Of a stretch of DNA of 7,090 nt, positions 1 through 6,187 are shown in pieces. Source of the DNA: a bacterium (GTDB taxonomy: Bacteria > SZUA-79 > Acidulodesulfobacterales > Acidulodesulfobacteraceae); NCBI GenBank assembly GCA_021781285.1, contig JAJXXD010000075.1, forward strand, positions 1-7,090, written 5' to 3'. The notes below the pieces were generated by a model. It saw nothing but the letters and a program-made list of their open reading frames with translations. It ran no database searches and had not been told where the DNA came from. Position 1 is the first letter of the stretch, and every line of letters begins with the position of its first letter. A program made the position numbers and the translations under genes.

Positions 1-362
1 CTTTTTGGGCTCAAGAATTCGACAAATGTATCAAATGTTATGCCTGCAGGCAGGCATGCCCGCTGTGTTATTGTTCCAGATGCATAGTAGAAAAAAATTT
101 GCCTCAGTGGATAGACACTAATTCGGAAGAAACAGGCAATGCCCAGTGGAATCTTATAAGGGCTTACCATCTTTCCGGAAGATGCATAGGTTGCGGCGAA
201 TGCGAAAGAGCCTGTCCGGTAAACATTCCGCTGATGTTGATTAACGAAAAAATGGCTAAAGACGTATATAATATGTTTGGGTATAAATCCGGATTAGATA
301 TAAATGCCAAGCCGGTTTTCGGAGTTTTCAGCGAAAGCGATTTCAACGACTTTATTAAATAA
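1..362 (+). CDS. 4Fe-4S dicluster redox subunit, C-terminal part (Flx/Hdr-associated type)
   Basis: The gene is cut by the left edge; codons begin at base 3 and 119 residues are visible. The first visible cluster site is C9-x2-C12-x2-C15-x3-C19-P, followed at once by C22, C24 and C27 (a CPLCYCSRC run). A second classic site is C61-x2-C64-x2-C67-x3-C71-P. This indicates two 4Fe-4S clusters, possibly with an extra metal site on the additional cysteines. I see no membrane segment, so it is probably cytoplasmic and relays electrons between partner subunits. It lies 27 bases before another two-cluster protein, which is followed by a flavin/NAD protein, an arrangement like the FlxABCD-HdrABC complexes of anaerobes. 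The TTG at base 99 is not the true start, because the in-frame cysteine motif continues upstream of it. An F420-hydrogenase or formate-dehydrogenase beta-type relay protein is an alternative. Iron-sulfur function is certain; the complex assignment is inferred. Confidence 0.8.
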   Translation, partial: FWAQEFDKCIKCYACRQACPLCYCSRCIVEKNLPQWIDTNSEETGNAQWNLIRAYHLSGRCIGCGECERACPVNIPLMLINEKMAKDVYNMFGYKSGLDINAKPVFGVFSESDFNDFIK

Positions 363-375
363 GAAATAAGATATT

Positions 376-380
376 GGAGA
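376..380 (+). promoter_or_regulatory. Ribosome binding site for the 340-residue Fe-S protein
   Basis: GGAGA lies 9 bases before the ATG at 390, in the 27-base gap after the previous gene. It supports that start and co-transcription with independent translation initiation. Confidence 0.6.
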
Positions 381-389
381 CGGTTTATA

Positions 390-1412
390 ATGGAAGAAAA
401 ATATTTTGAAATTTCGGCGGAAAATCTTAAAAAATTTGTGGAGCGGATTATAGCCGATAACTTTGAGGTTATTGCTCCGGTGGATAAAGACGGAGACGCT
501 TTTTACGGAAAAATAAGCAGATTTGAGGAAGCAAACTTAGATATTCTTCTGCCTAAGATGTCCTATAAAGAATATCTTCTTCCTAAAACCGAAACGCTTT
601 TCGAATATTCCCTTTCCGGCGTTAATACCGATATTAAAGACGGTTTGGAAGCGGTTGCCGGAGCAAACCAAAAAAGGGTTATTTTCGGCGGAAGACCGTG
701 CGATGCAGGCGCCGGACCGATTATGGAAAAGGTTTTTAACTGGGACTATAAAGACGAGTTTTTTAACGAAAGATTTAAAAACTTGACCATCGTTTCTATA
801 GCCTGCGAAAAGCCGGACAACTATTGTTTCTGCACAGAAATGCAGCTTTCTCCGGAAAGTTCTTACGGTTCCGACATACTTCTTAAAAAATCGGGAACTC
901 AATATTTTGCCGTAGTAACGAGCGAAAAAGGCTTAAATCTCATCAATCCTTATATGAATTTCTTTAAAGAAACTACAAAAGCTCAAGTTCCCGCGGATAA
1001 GGACTGGAAAAAGATATTTGAAATAGAAAAGACTAAAAGTTTTTTAGACAAAAACTTTGAACATAATTATTTTCAGGACAGATTTTTATCATGCATAGGG
1101 TGCGGCGTCTGCACATATACCTGTCCGACTTGCCACTGCTTCGATATACAGGACGAAGGAAATTTAAAAGAAGGCAGAAGGATTAGAAACTGGGATTCCT
1201 GCCAATTCGGCATATTCACCCTTCATACCTCGGGACATAATCCAAGAGTTACGCAGGGCGACAGATACAGGCAGAGGCTTATGCATAAATTTAAAATATA
1301 CAGCGAAAAATTCGATAAATATCTGTGTGTCGGATGCGGAAGATGCTCTAGGAACTGTCCCGAAGACATAGATATTAAAGAAGTAGCAAAAGATTTAGCA
1401 GATTTAGCTTAA
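390..1412 (+). CDS. 4Fe-4S dicluster protein, sulfhydrogenase beta / AsrA / FlxB-like
   Basis: This 340-residue soluble protein is an iron-sulfur electron carrier. An N-terminal half of about 220 residues contains GRPCDAG around C104, plus C139, C146 and C148, a pattern seen in hydrogenase-beta/AsrA-type proteins. The C-terminal half holds two ferredoxin sites: C235-x2-C238-x2-C241-x3-C245-P, followed by C248 and C250, and C313-x2-C316-x2-C319-x3-C323-P. The length of about 340 fits the family. In sulfhydrogenases, anaerobic sulfite reductase and Flx complexes, such a subunit pairs with a flavin/NAD(P) subunit and passes electrons from NAD(P)H to the next carrier. The expected flavoprotein is the next gene, 34 bases downstream, which supports a shared complex. 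No hydrogenase large subunit or sulfite reductase gene is visible, so NADH oxidation linked to an Hdr-type acceptor upstream is my preferred reading. AsrA of a sulfite reductase remains possible. The family call is firm; the partner is inferred. Confidence 0.85.
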   Translation: MEEKYFEISAENLKKFVERIIADNFEVIAPVDKDGDAFYGKISRFEEANLDILLPKMSYKEYLLPKTETLFEYSLSGVNTDIKDGLEAVAGANQKRVIFGGRPCDAGAGPIMEKVFNWDYKDEFFNERFKNLTIVSIACEKPDNYCFCTEMQLSPESSYGSDILLKKSGTQYFAVVTSEKGLNLINPYMNFFKETTKAQVPADKDWKKIFEIEKTKSFLDKNFEHNYFQDRFLSCIGCGVCTYTCPTCHCFDIQDEGNLKEGRRIRNWDSCQFGIFTLHTSGHNPRVTQGDRYRQRLMHKFKIYSEKFDKYLCVGCGRCSRNCPEDIDIKEVAKDLADLA

Positions 1413-1430
1413 AAATTTTTAACATATAGC

Positions 1431-1436
1431 GGGGAG
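1431..1436 (+). promoter_or_regulatory. Ribosome binding site for the FAD/NAD(P)-binding subunit
   Basis: GGGGAG sits 10 bases before the ATG at 1447, a normal spacing that supports the chosen start. Confidence 0.6.
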
Positions 1437-1446
1437 CAGATAGTTA

Positions 1447-2271
1447 ATGGAAAATATTTATTTGCCGAAACTGGCTGAAATAAAAGAAATTATTCAGGAA
1501 ACTGCGGACACCAAAACCATACGTCTTACCATAGACGGCGGCAGTATAGATTTTCTGCCCGGTCAATTCGGAGAGTTTTCTTTTATAGGAGAAGGAGAAT
1601 CGACGTTTGGGCTTTCGTCGTCTCCTTTAAGAAAAGAATATTTCGAATTCAGCTTCAGGTCTTCGGGAAGAGCGACTACCGGCATAAACAATCTGAATCA
1701 GGGTGATAAAATAGCCTTCAGGGGTCCTTACGGAAATTATTTCGATACGTCGAAAATGAAAGGAAAAGACCTTGTTTTTGTGGGAGGCGGCATAGGTATG
1801 GCGCCGGTAAAATCAATTATGGAATACTGTTTCGACGAGCGTGACGATTACGGCAAAATAACCGTATTATACGGCGCAAGGTCGGTAGGAGACCTTCTGT
1901 ATAAAAGTATATTCGACGAATGGAAAAAATATAAAAATACCGACGTAATTATTACAGTCGATCCCGGCGGAGAAACCCCCGACTGGACGGGAAAAATAGG
2001 TTTCGTTCCGACCATTCTCGAACAACTGCCTTTAAAAGGGGAAAACAGCGTTGCAATAGTATGCGGTCCTCCCATTATGATAAAATTTGCGTTAAAATCG
2101 TTGGAGGAAAAAATGGGATTCGACAAGGGGGATATTATTACTACGCTTGAAAACAGAATGAAATGCGGATTAGGTAAATGCGGAAGATGCAACGTCGGAA
2201 GCGTTTACGTATGTAAAGACGGTCCGGTGTTTACCGCAAAGGAGCTTGAAAGTCTTCCGAACGACTTTTAA
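1447..2271 (+). CDS. FAD/NAD(P)-binding oxidoreductase subunit with C-terminal 2Fe-2S (FlxA / HydG / AsrB / PyrK-like)
   Basis: This 274-residue protein belongs to the ferredoxin-NADP reductase-like family. Residues 1-100 form the flavin-binding barrel, with PGQFGEFSF near 38-46, a flavin-contact stretch GLSSSP at 55-60 and FRGPYGNYF at 91-99. The nucleotide-binding fold follows, with FVGGGIGMAP at 111-120 and the CGPP motif at 206-209. The C-terminus carries a 2Fe-2S site, C240-x4-C245-x2-C248-x7-C256, as in dihydroorotate dehydrogenase B electron-transfer subunits. The likely role is exchanging electrons between NAD(P)H and the iron-sulfur subunits encoded just upstream. PyrK is less likely because no pyrimidine gene adjoins it and its partner is a hydrogenase-beta-like Fe-S protein. 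It appears to be the last redox gene of the operon, and thrS starts 17 bases later. Its ability to use NADH rather than NADPH cannot be read from the sequence by eye. Confidence 0.87.
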   Translation: MENIYLPKLAEIKEIIQETADTKTIRLTIDGGSIDFLPGQFGEFSFIGEGESTFGLSSSPLRKEYFEFSFRSSGRATTGINNLNQGDKIAFRGPYGNYFDTSKMKGKDLVFVGGGIGMAPVKSIMEYCFDERDDYGKITVLYGARSVGDLLYKSIFDEWKKYKNTDVIITVDPGGETPDWTGKIGFVPTILEQLPLKGENSVAIVCGPPIMIKFALKSLEEKMGFDKGDIITTLENRMKCGLGKCGRCNVGSVYVCKDGPVFTAKELESLPNDF

Positions 2272-2288
2272 AATTTATATTATATATT

Positions 2289-4208
2289 ATGCAACTATTA
2301 ATAATCCACGCCGATGATTTCAACTATTCTTTAACCGGAAAAACTCCGGTTGCAGAGGAAATAGACCCTAATCTCGTTAATGAAGCCGTAAATTTTCTTG
2401 AAGAACCTTTAGTGATTTTCTGCACCGTCGAAAAAGAGGATGTAAAAAACACGGCAAATATCGTAAAACAGGCTTTCGGGGAAATTAAAGAAATTGCCGA
2501 TAAATTAAAGCCGCGGATGTTAGTTTTATATCCTTACGCGCATCTTTCCAACAGCCTTGCCGCACCCTCCCTTGCCATTTCAGCCCTTAATGCTTTAAAA
2601 ACCGAACTTGAGCCGTTCTATACCGTTTATAGAGCGCCTTTCGGATGGTATAAAAGCTTTAAAATTTCCTGCAAGGGGCATCCGTTAAGCGAATCCTCAA
2701 GGCATATAACCGATTCCGCGGCAGTCGCGGGAGCCGTTTCTTCTAAAAAAACGAGAGAAGACGTCGTAAAAGATGTGGAAAGCGAATTTTTCATATTAAA
2801 TTACGACGGCGCCGAAACAAAAATAGACTTAAAAAATGAAAGCGTACTTGACGATAAAGTGCTTAAAGGTTTCCCATCCCTTAGAAAAGTCATCGCGTAT
2901 GAAGAATTTAAAATAAAAGAGGGTGAAACGCCCCCATCCGTTTCCGCTATGAGGCGGCTTGAAATAGCCGACCACGAAGAAAATTCCGATTCCGGCCACC
3001 TAAGATTTTATCCCAAGGGGACGCTTTTATATAAACTTCTGTCGGATTGGGCGGAAGATATTGCTTTAAATCATTTGAAGTGTATGGAGATAGAAACCCC
3101 GCTGATTTATAACTGGAATAAACCGGAAATTAAAGGACAGGGAGAGTCTTTTCATGAGCGGCACTATTCTGTTTTCGTGCCGGATGAAAAGTCCGATACC
3201 GGCGGATTTGCGCCTTCTAAGGAGTTCGTTTTAAGGTTTGCCGGAGATTTTGGGCTTTTTTCGATGCTTAAAGACGCCAAGATGAGTTATAAACAGCTTC
3301 CGCTCAGGTTTTACGAGATTTCAAAAAGTTTCAGATATGAAAAAAGCGGCGAGTTGTCAGGTTTAAGAAGGCTGAGAGGCTTTACTATGCCGGATATCCA
3401 CAGTTTCTGTTTAAATTTAGAAGAAGGTTTTAACGAATATCAGGTGCTTTACAGAACATATGCAGACCTTGCCGAAGGCACGGGTATCGAATACGCGGTA
3501 GTCTTTAGAATCGTAAAAGAGTATTACGATAAATATAAAGATAAAATAATAGAACTTTTAAAATATTCCAAAAAACCTGCGCTTATCGAAGTTCTGTCTA
3601 AAATGAAGCACTACTGGGCGCTTAAACACGAATTTCAGGGCGTCGATTCGGTAAACGGCTCATGCCAGCTTTCTACCGTTCAGCTCGATGTCGAAGACGC
3701 TAAAAGGTACGGCCTGAATTTCACCGCCGAAACGGGAGAAAAGACCGGATGCATAATATGCCACTCGTCCGTAGGGGCTATTGAAAGATGGATGTACCTT
3801 TTATTAGAAGAGGCGCTTAAAAAAAATATTCCTGTTTTTCCGTTATGGCTCAGTCCTACGCAGGTCAGGATAATTCCGGTATCCGATAAGTTCATGGATT
3901 TTGCCGTTAAATTAAAGGAAGATATGTTCAAGTCAGATATAAGGGTAGATATAGACGACAGGGATTTCAGCCTCGGAAAAAAAATTATGTTCGCCGAAGA
4001 AGAATGGGTTCCTTATATAGTAGTAGTCGGGCAGAAAGAGTCGGAAAGCGGAGTTCTTTCCGTTAGGGACAGATATAAAGAGAGAAAGAATTTTAATTTT
4101 ACGCCGCCGGATTTTATAAAGGGAATAAAAGCAGGAACGGAAGGTATGCCGTTTAGAAAACTTATCCTGCCGGATATGCTTTCAAAAAGACCTATATTCG
4201 TCGGGTAA
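2289..4208 (+). CDS. thrS: Threonyl-tRNA synthetase, archaeal type with DTD-like editing domain
   Basis: This 639-residue cytoplasmic enzyme charges tRNA-Thr with threonine. Residues 1-136 match the archaeal editing domain that removes mischarged serine: it begins MQLLIIHADDF and contains YPYAHLS (H85) and APFGWYKSFKISCKGHP (Y121, K122, H131), so the histidine and lysine known to matter in archaeal editing are present. The class II catalytic core follows from about 237 (RFYPKG), with motif 2 around RFYEISKSFRYE (340-351), FTMPDIH (365-371) and motif 3 around SVGAIERW (494-501). The anticodon-binding domain starts near PLWLSPTQVRIIPV (518-531). No bacterial TGS or N2 editing domain is present. 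Two zinc-ligand histidines (H371, H492) are kept, but the expected cysteine position appears to be D320. The start is fixed by the archaeal-like N-terminus despite the lack of a Shine-Dalgarno sequence. The usual infC-rpmI-rplT neighbours are absent. Transfer from archaea is inferred. Confidence 0.96.
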   Translation: MQLLIIHADDFNYSLTGKTPVAEEIDPNLVNEAVNFLEEPLVIFCTVEKEDVKNTANIVKQAFGEIKEIADKLKPRMLVLYPYAHLSNSLAAPSLAISALNALKTELEPFYTVYRAPFGWYKSFKISCKGHPLSESSRHITDSAAVAGAVSSKKTREDVVKDVESEFFILNYDGAETKIDLKNESVLDDKVLKGFPSLRKVIAYEEFKIKEGETPPSVSAMRRLEIADHEENSDSGHLRFYPKGTLLYKLLSDWAEDIALNHLKCMEIETPLIYNWNKPEIKGQGESFHERHYSVFVPDEKSDTGGFAPSKEFVLRFAGDFGLFSMLKDAKMSYKQLPLRFYEISKSFRYEKSGELSGLRRLRGFTMPDIHSFCLNLEEGFNEYQVLYRTYADLAEGTGIEYAVVFRIVKEYYDKYKDKIIELLKYSKKPALIEVLSKMKHYWALKHEFQGVDSVNGSCQLSTVQLDVEDAKRYGLNFTAETGEKTGCIICHSSVGAIERWMYLLLEEALKKNIPVFPLWLSPTQVRIIPVSDKFMDFAVKLKEDMFKSDIRVDIDDRDFSLGKKIMFAEEEWVPYIVVVGQKESESGVLSVRDRYKERKNFNFTPPDFIKGIKAGTEGMPFRKLILPDMLSKRPIFVG

Positions 4209-4238
4209 ACGACTAACAGATAAATTAAATTTTAAAAC

Positions 4239-4243
4239 AGGAG
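4239..4243 (+). promoter_or_regulatory. Ribosome binding site for tig, deciding between duplicated ATG codons
   Basis: AGGAG lies 12 bases before the ATG at 4256 and 27 bases before the repeated in-frame ATG at 4271. The spacing is slightly long for the first and too long for the second, so 4256 is preferred. Confidence 0.55.
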
Positions 4244-4255
4244 CCCAAATAAGTC

Positions 4256-4285
4256 ATGGATAATGCGGTTATGGATAATGCGTCA
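4256..4285 (+). repeat. 15-base tandem duplication containing the tig start codon
   Basis: ATGGATAATGCG occurs at 4256-4267 and again at 4271-4282, giving a 15-base period. The encoded protein begins MDNAVMDNAS. The copies are identical over their first 12 bases and differ in the last three (GTT versus TCA), which suggests a local duplication that added five residues and a second possible start. Confidence 0.8.
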
Positions 4286-5515
4286 AACGAAATTGCGATA
4301 AAAGATGAAACTTCGGTCAGAAAGAGCGTTACTTTAAAATTGGACGAAAAAAAAACGCAGGAGCTTTTGCAAAAAAAACTGGAAGCTGCCGCAAAAAAAT
4401 CAAATATAAAAGGTTTCAGACCCGGTAAAGCCCCCATTTCCATAATTAAAAAATATTATGAACAGGAACTTATAGAAGAAGCTGCGGCAGAGATTTTAAA
4501 TGAAGATTTCAGGCAAATTGTTTCGGAAAAAGGCATATATGTAATAGGCACTCCGATGCTCGAGAAAAAAACGGAAAACGAATATTCGATATCGTTTGAC
4601 GTTATGCCGGAAGTTAAAGATTTAAATTTAAACATTAAGGTTAAGAAAGTTAAGAAAAGGGATATTAACGACGAAGTTATTAAAGAAGAAATGGATTTCC
4701 TTCTCGAAAGGCTTGCGGATCAGGAAAAATTAGACGATTCCGCCGTTATAAACTCGGACGATAAATATTTCGTTAAAATCGATTATGTAACCATTGACGA
4801 AACGGGCAAAGAGGTGGACAGCGCAAAAGATTATTCTATAAGCCTTAATTCAAGCATTATAGACAAAACATTCGAGGCTTCTTTTATCGGGAAAAAGAAA
4901 GGGGATAGTTTTGAATTTGACGATAAAGAAAGAAAAGTCGTCGTTAAAGGATTTATAAAAGAAATAGATAAAAAAATAATGCCGGAATTAAATGCCGAAA
5001 CTATCAAAAACTTCGGCGATTTCAAAGACGTCGCCGAATTTAAGAAATACGTCGAAAAAAGCCTTAACGAATACGAGGAAAAAAGATACAGAGACGCCTT
5101 GAGGGCTTCCATATCCGAAGAAATAGTAAATCTTAATCCGGTTGAACTTCCCGACAGTATCGTAGAGGAAGATGCCAAATCGAGACTCGAAGAAATGAAA
5201 AAACAGGGAAAATATAAAGATATCGGCGAAAAACAGGCAGGTGAGTTTATGGGCATCTTAAGAATTATGGCGAAACGGGATATTGCCCTGTACCTTTTGC
5301 TGTCGGAAATAGAAAAAGCCGAAAATATAACGGTGACCGAGTCGGATTTTGAAGAATTTTATAAGAATACCGCAGCTATGTCCAATATGAAAGAGGAAGA
5401 AGTTAGAGGCTTTTATTCTGCTAAAGAAGCGCAGGAAAACTTAAAGCATGCTTTGCTGGAAGACAAGACGTTTGATTTTCTCATACAAAATAAAGTATCA
5501 TATATTGAAGAATAA
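4256..5515 (+). CDS. tig: Trigger factor, ribosome-associated chaperone
   Basis: Trigger factor binds the ribosome near the exit tunnel and shields nascent chains. The 419-residue protein has the ribosome-docking signature GFRPGKAP at 53-60 within the N-terminal domain (about 15-125). A PPIase-like region follows at about 165-243, from KYFVKIDYVTID to IDKKIMPEL, and then a helical C-terminal chaperone domain with the conserved pattern AEFKKYVEKSL at 260-270. The PPIase region is roughly ten residues shorter than in E. coli and lacks the recognisable aromatic flap segment (TFPEEY in E. coli), so isomerase activity is doubtful while the chaperone arms look intact. The N-terminus is about ten residues longer than in E. 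coli, partly because of a duplicated MDNA segment. The gene sits 47 bases after thrS and 49 before clpP, the classic tig-clpP-clpX order. Identity is secure; loss of isomerase activity is inferred. Confidence 0.95.
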   Translation: MDNAVMDNASNEIAIKDETSVRKSVTLKLDEKKTQELLQKKLEAAAKKSNIKGFRPGKAPISIIKKYYEQELIEEAAAEILNEDFRQIVSEKGIYVIGTPMLEKKTENEYSISFDVMPEVKDLNLNIKVKKVKKRDINDEVIKEEMDFLLERLADQEKLDDSAVINSDDKYFVKIDYVTIDETGKEVDSAKDYSISLNSSIIDKTFEASFIGKKKGDSFEFDDKERKVVVKGFIKEIDKKIMPELNAETIKNFGDFKDVAEFKKYVEKSLNEYEEKRYRDALRASISEEIVNLNPVELPDSIVEEDAKSRLEEMKKQGKYKDIGEKQAGEFMGILRIMAKRDIALYLLLSEIEKAENITVTESDFEEFYKNTAAMSNMKEEEVRGFYSAKEAQENLKHALLEDKTFDFLIQNKVSYIEE

Positions 5516-5550
5516 TATAAAATAACGTAATAATTAATATAGACTAATAC

Positions 5551-5554
5551 GGAG
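5551..5554 (+). promoter_or_regulatory. Ribosome binding site for clpP
   Basis: GGAG is 10 bases before the ATG at 5565, in the otherwise very AT-rich 49-base gap between tig and clpP. Confidence 0.55.
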
Positions 5555-5564
5555 AATAATAAAA

Positions 5565-6164
5565 ATGTCGCTTGTACCTATAGTAGTCGAACAGACGCAC
5601 AGAGGAGAAAGGTCATACGATATATACTCCCGCCTTTTAAAAGACAGAATTATCTTTATAGGAGAGGCTATCGACGATACGTTTGCCAATCTCATTATAG
5701 CTCAGCTTTTGTTTCTCGAATCTGAAGACCCGGAAAAAGACATAAATATATATATAAATTCGCCGGGAGGCGTTATAACCGCCGGACTTGCCATCTACGA
5801 TACTATCCAGTATATAAAGCCTGATGTTTCGACGCTATGTATGGGTCAGGCGGCAAGTATGGGAGCGGTTCTTCTGGCGGCAGGCGCGAAAGGAAAGAGA
5901 TTTGCCCTTCCGCATGCCAGAATTATGATACATCAGCCTTTAGGCGGTTTTCAGGGACAGGCGACGGATATCGATATTCAGGCAAGGGAAATTTTAAGGA
6001 TGAGAGAAGAGCTGAATCAGATTTTGGCTTCTCATACCGGTCAATCGATAGATAAAATCAGGGTAGATACCGAAAGAGATTTTTTTATGAGCGGCGCACA
6101 ATCGGTAGAGTATGGAATCATCGATAAAGTGGTGGAAAAAAAAGAAATTAAAAATTCGAAATAA
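5565..6164 (+). CDS. clpP: ATP-dependent Clp protease proteolytic subunit ClpP
   Basis: ClpP forms the double-ring serine protease chamber that degrades proteins fed by ClpX or another Clp ATPase. The 199-residue protein has the full catalytic triad: Ser98 in MGQAASMGA, His123 in MIHQPLGG and Asp172 in ERDFF. It also has the INSPGG oxyanion/strand region at 64-69 and the YSRLLKDRIIF segment near the N-terminus. The sequence starts MSLVPIVVEQ, so it has only a very short N-terminal segment before the axial-loop region and no long propeptide like that of E. coli. Length and residue numbering match the Firmicute-type enzyme closely. The stop lies 23 bases before clpX, so the two are probably co-transcribed and matched in amount. 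Nothing appears degenerate. This is the conserved housekeeping ClpP. Confidence 0.98.
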   Translation: MSLVPIVVEQTHRGERSYDIYSRLLKDRIIFIGEAIDDTFANLIIAQLLFLESEDPEKDINIYINSPGGVITAGLAIYDTIQYIKPDVSTLCMGQAASMGAVLLAAGAKGKRFALPHARIMIHQPLGGFQGQATDIDIQAREILRMREELNQILASHTGQSIDKIRVDTERDFFMSGAQSVEYGIIDKVVEKKEIKNSK

Positions 6165-6173
6165 TTGTTATAC

Positions 6174-6178
6174 AGAGG
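6174..6178 (+). promoter_or_regulatory. Ribosome binding site for clpX
   Basis: AGAGG ends 9 bases before the ATG at 6188 and supports that start. The following codons give the expected short lead to the zinc finger. Confidence 0.6.
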
Positions 6179-6187
6179 TATTTAAAA

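Noticed and set aside
99..362. Short 87-residue protein starting at TTG 99
   Set aside because: The same frame is open to the left edge and carries a further cysteine-cluster motif upstream, so 99 is internal to a longer truncated gene.
537..902. Reverse-strand open frame of 121 codons inside the Fe-S gene
   Set aside because: It lies wholly inside a well-supported plus-strand gene, with no recognisable domain; it is a coding shadow.
1411..1420. AAAAATTTTT palindrome after the Fe-S gene, considered as a terminator
   Set aside because: It has no GC-rich stem and no separate U-tract, and the operon continues directly after it.
4831..5256. Reverse-strand open frame of 141 codons, Ser/Leu/Phe-rich
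   Set aside because: Antisense of Lys/Glu-rich trigger factor codons naturally gives Phe/Leu/Ser-rich shadow frames; no independent evidence.
5505..5533. Possible promoter before clpP (TTGAAG, 17-base spacer, TAATAA)
   Set aside because: Only 4/6 and 3/6 matches, in very AT-rich DNA where such pairs arise by chance.
5837..6055. Plus-strand 72-codon open frame within clpP
   Set aside because: Out-of-frame overlap with strongly conserved clpP, with no motif or ribosome binding site.
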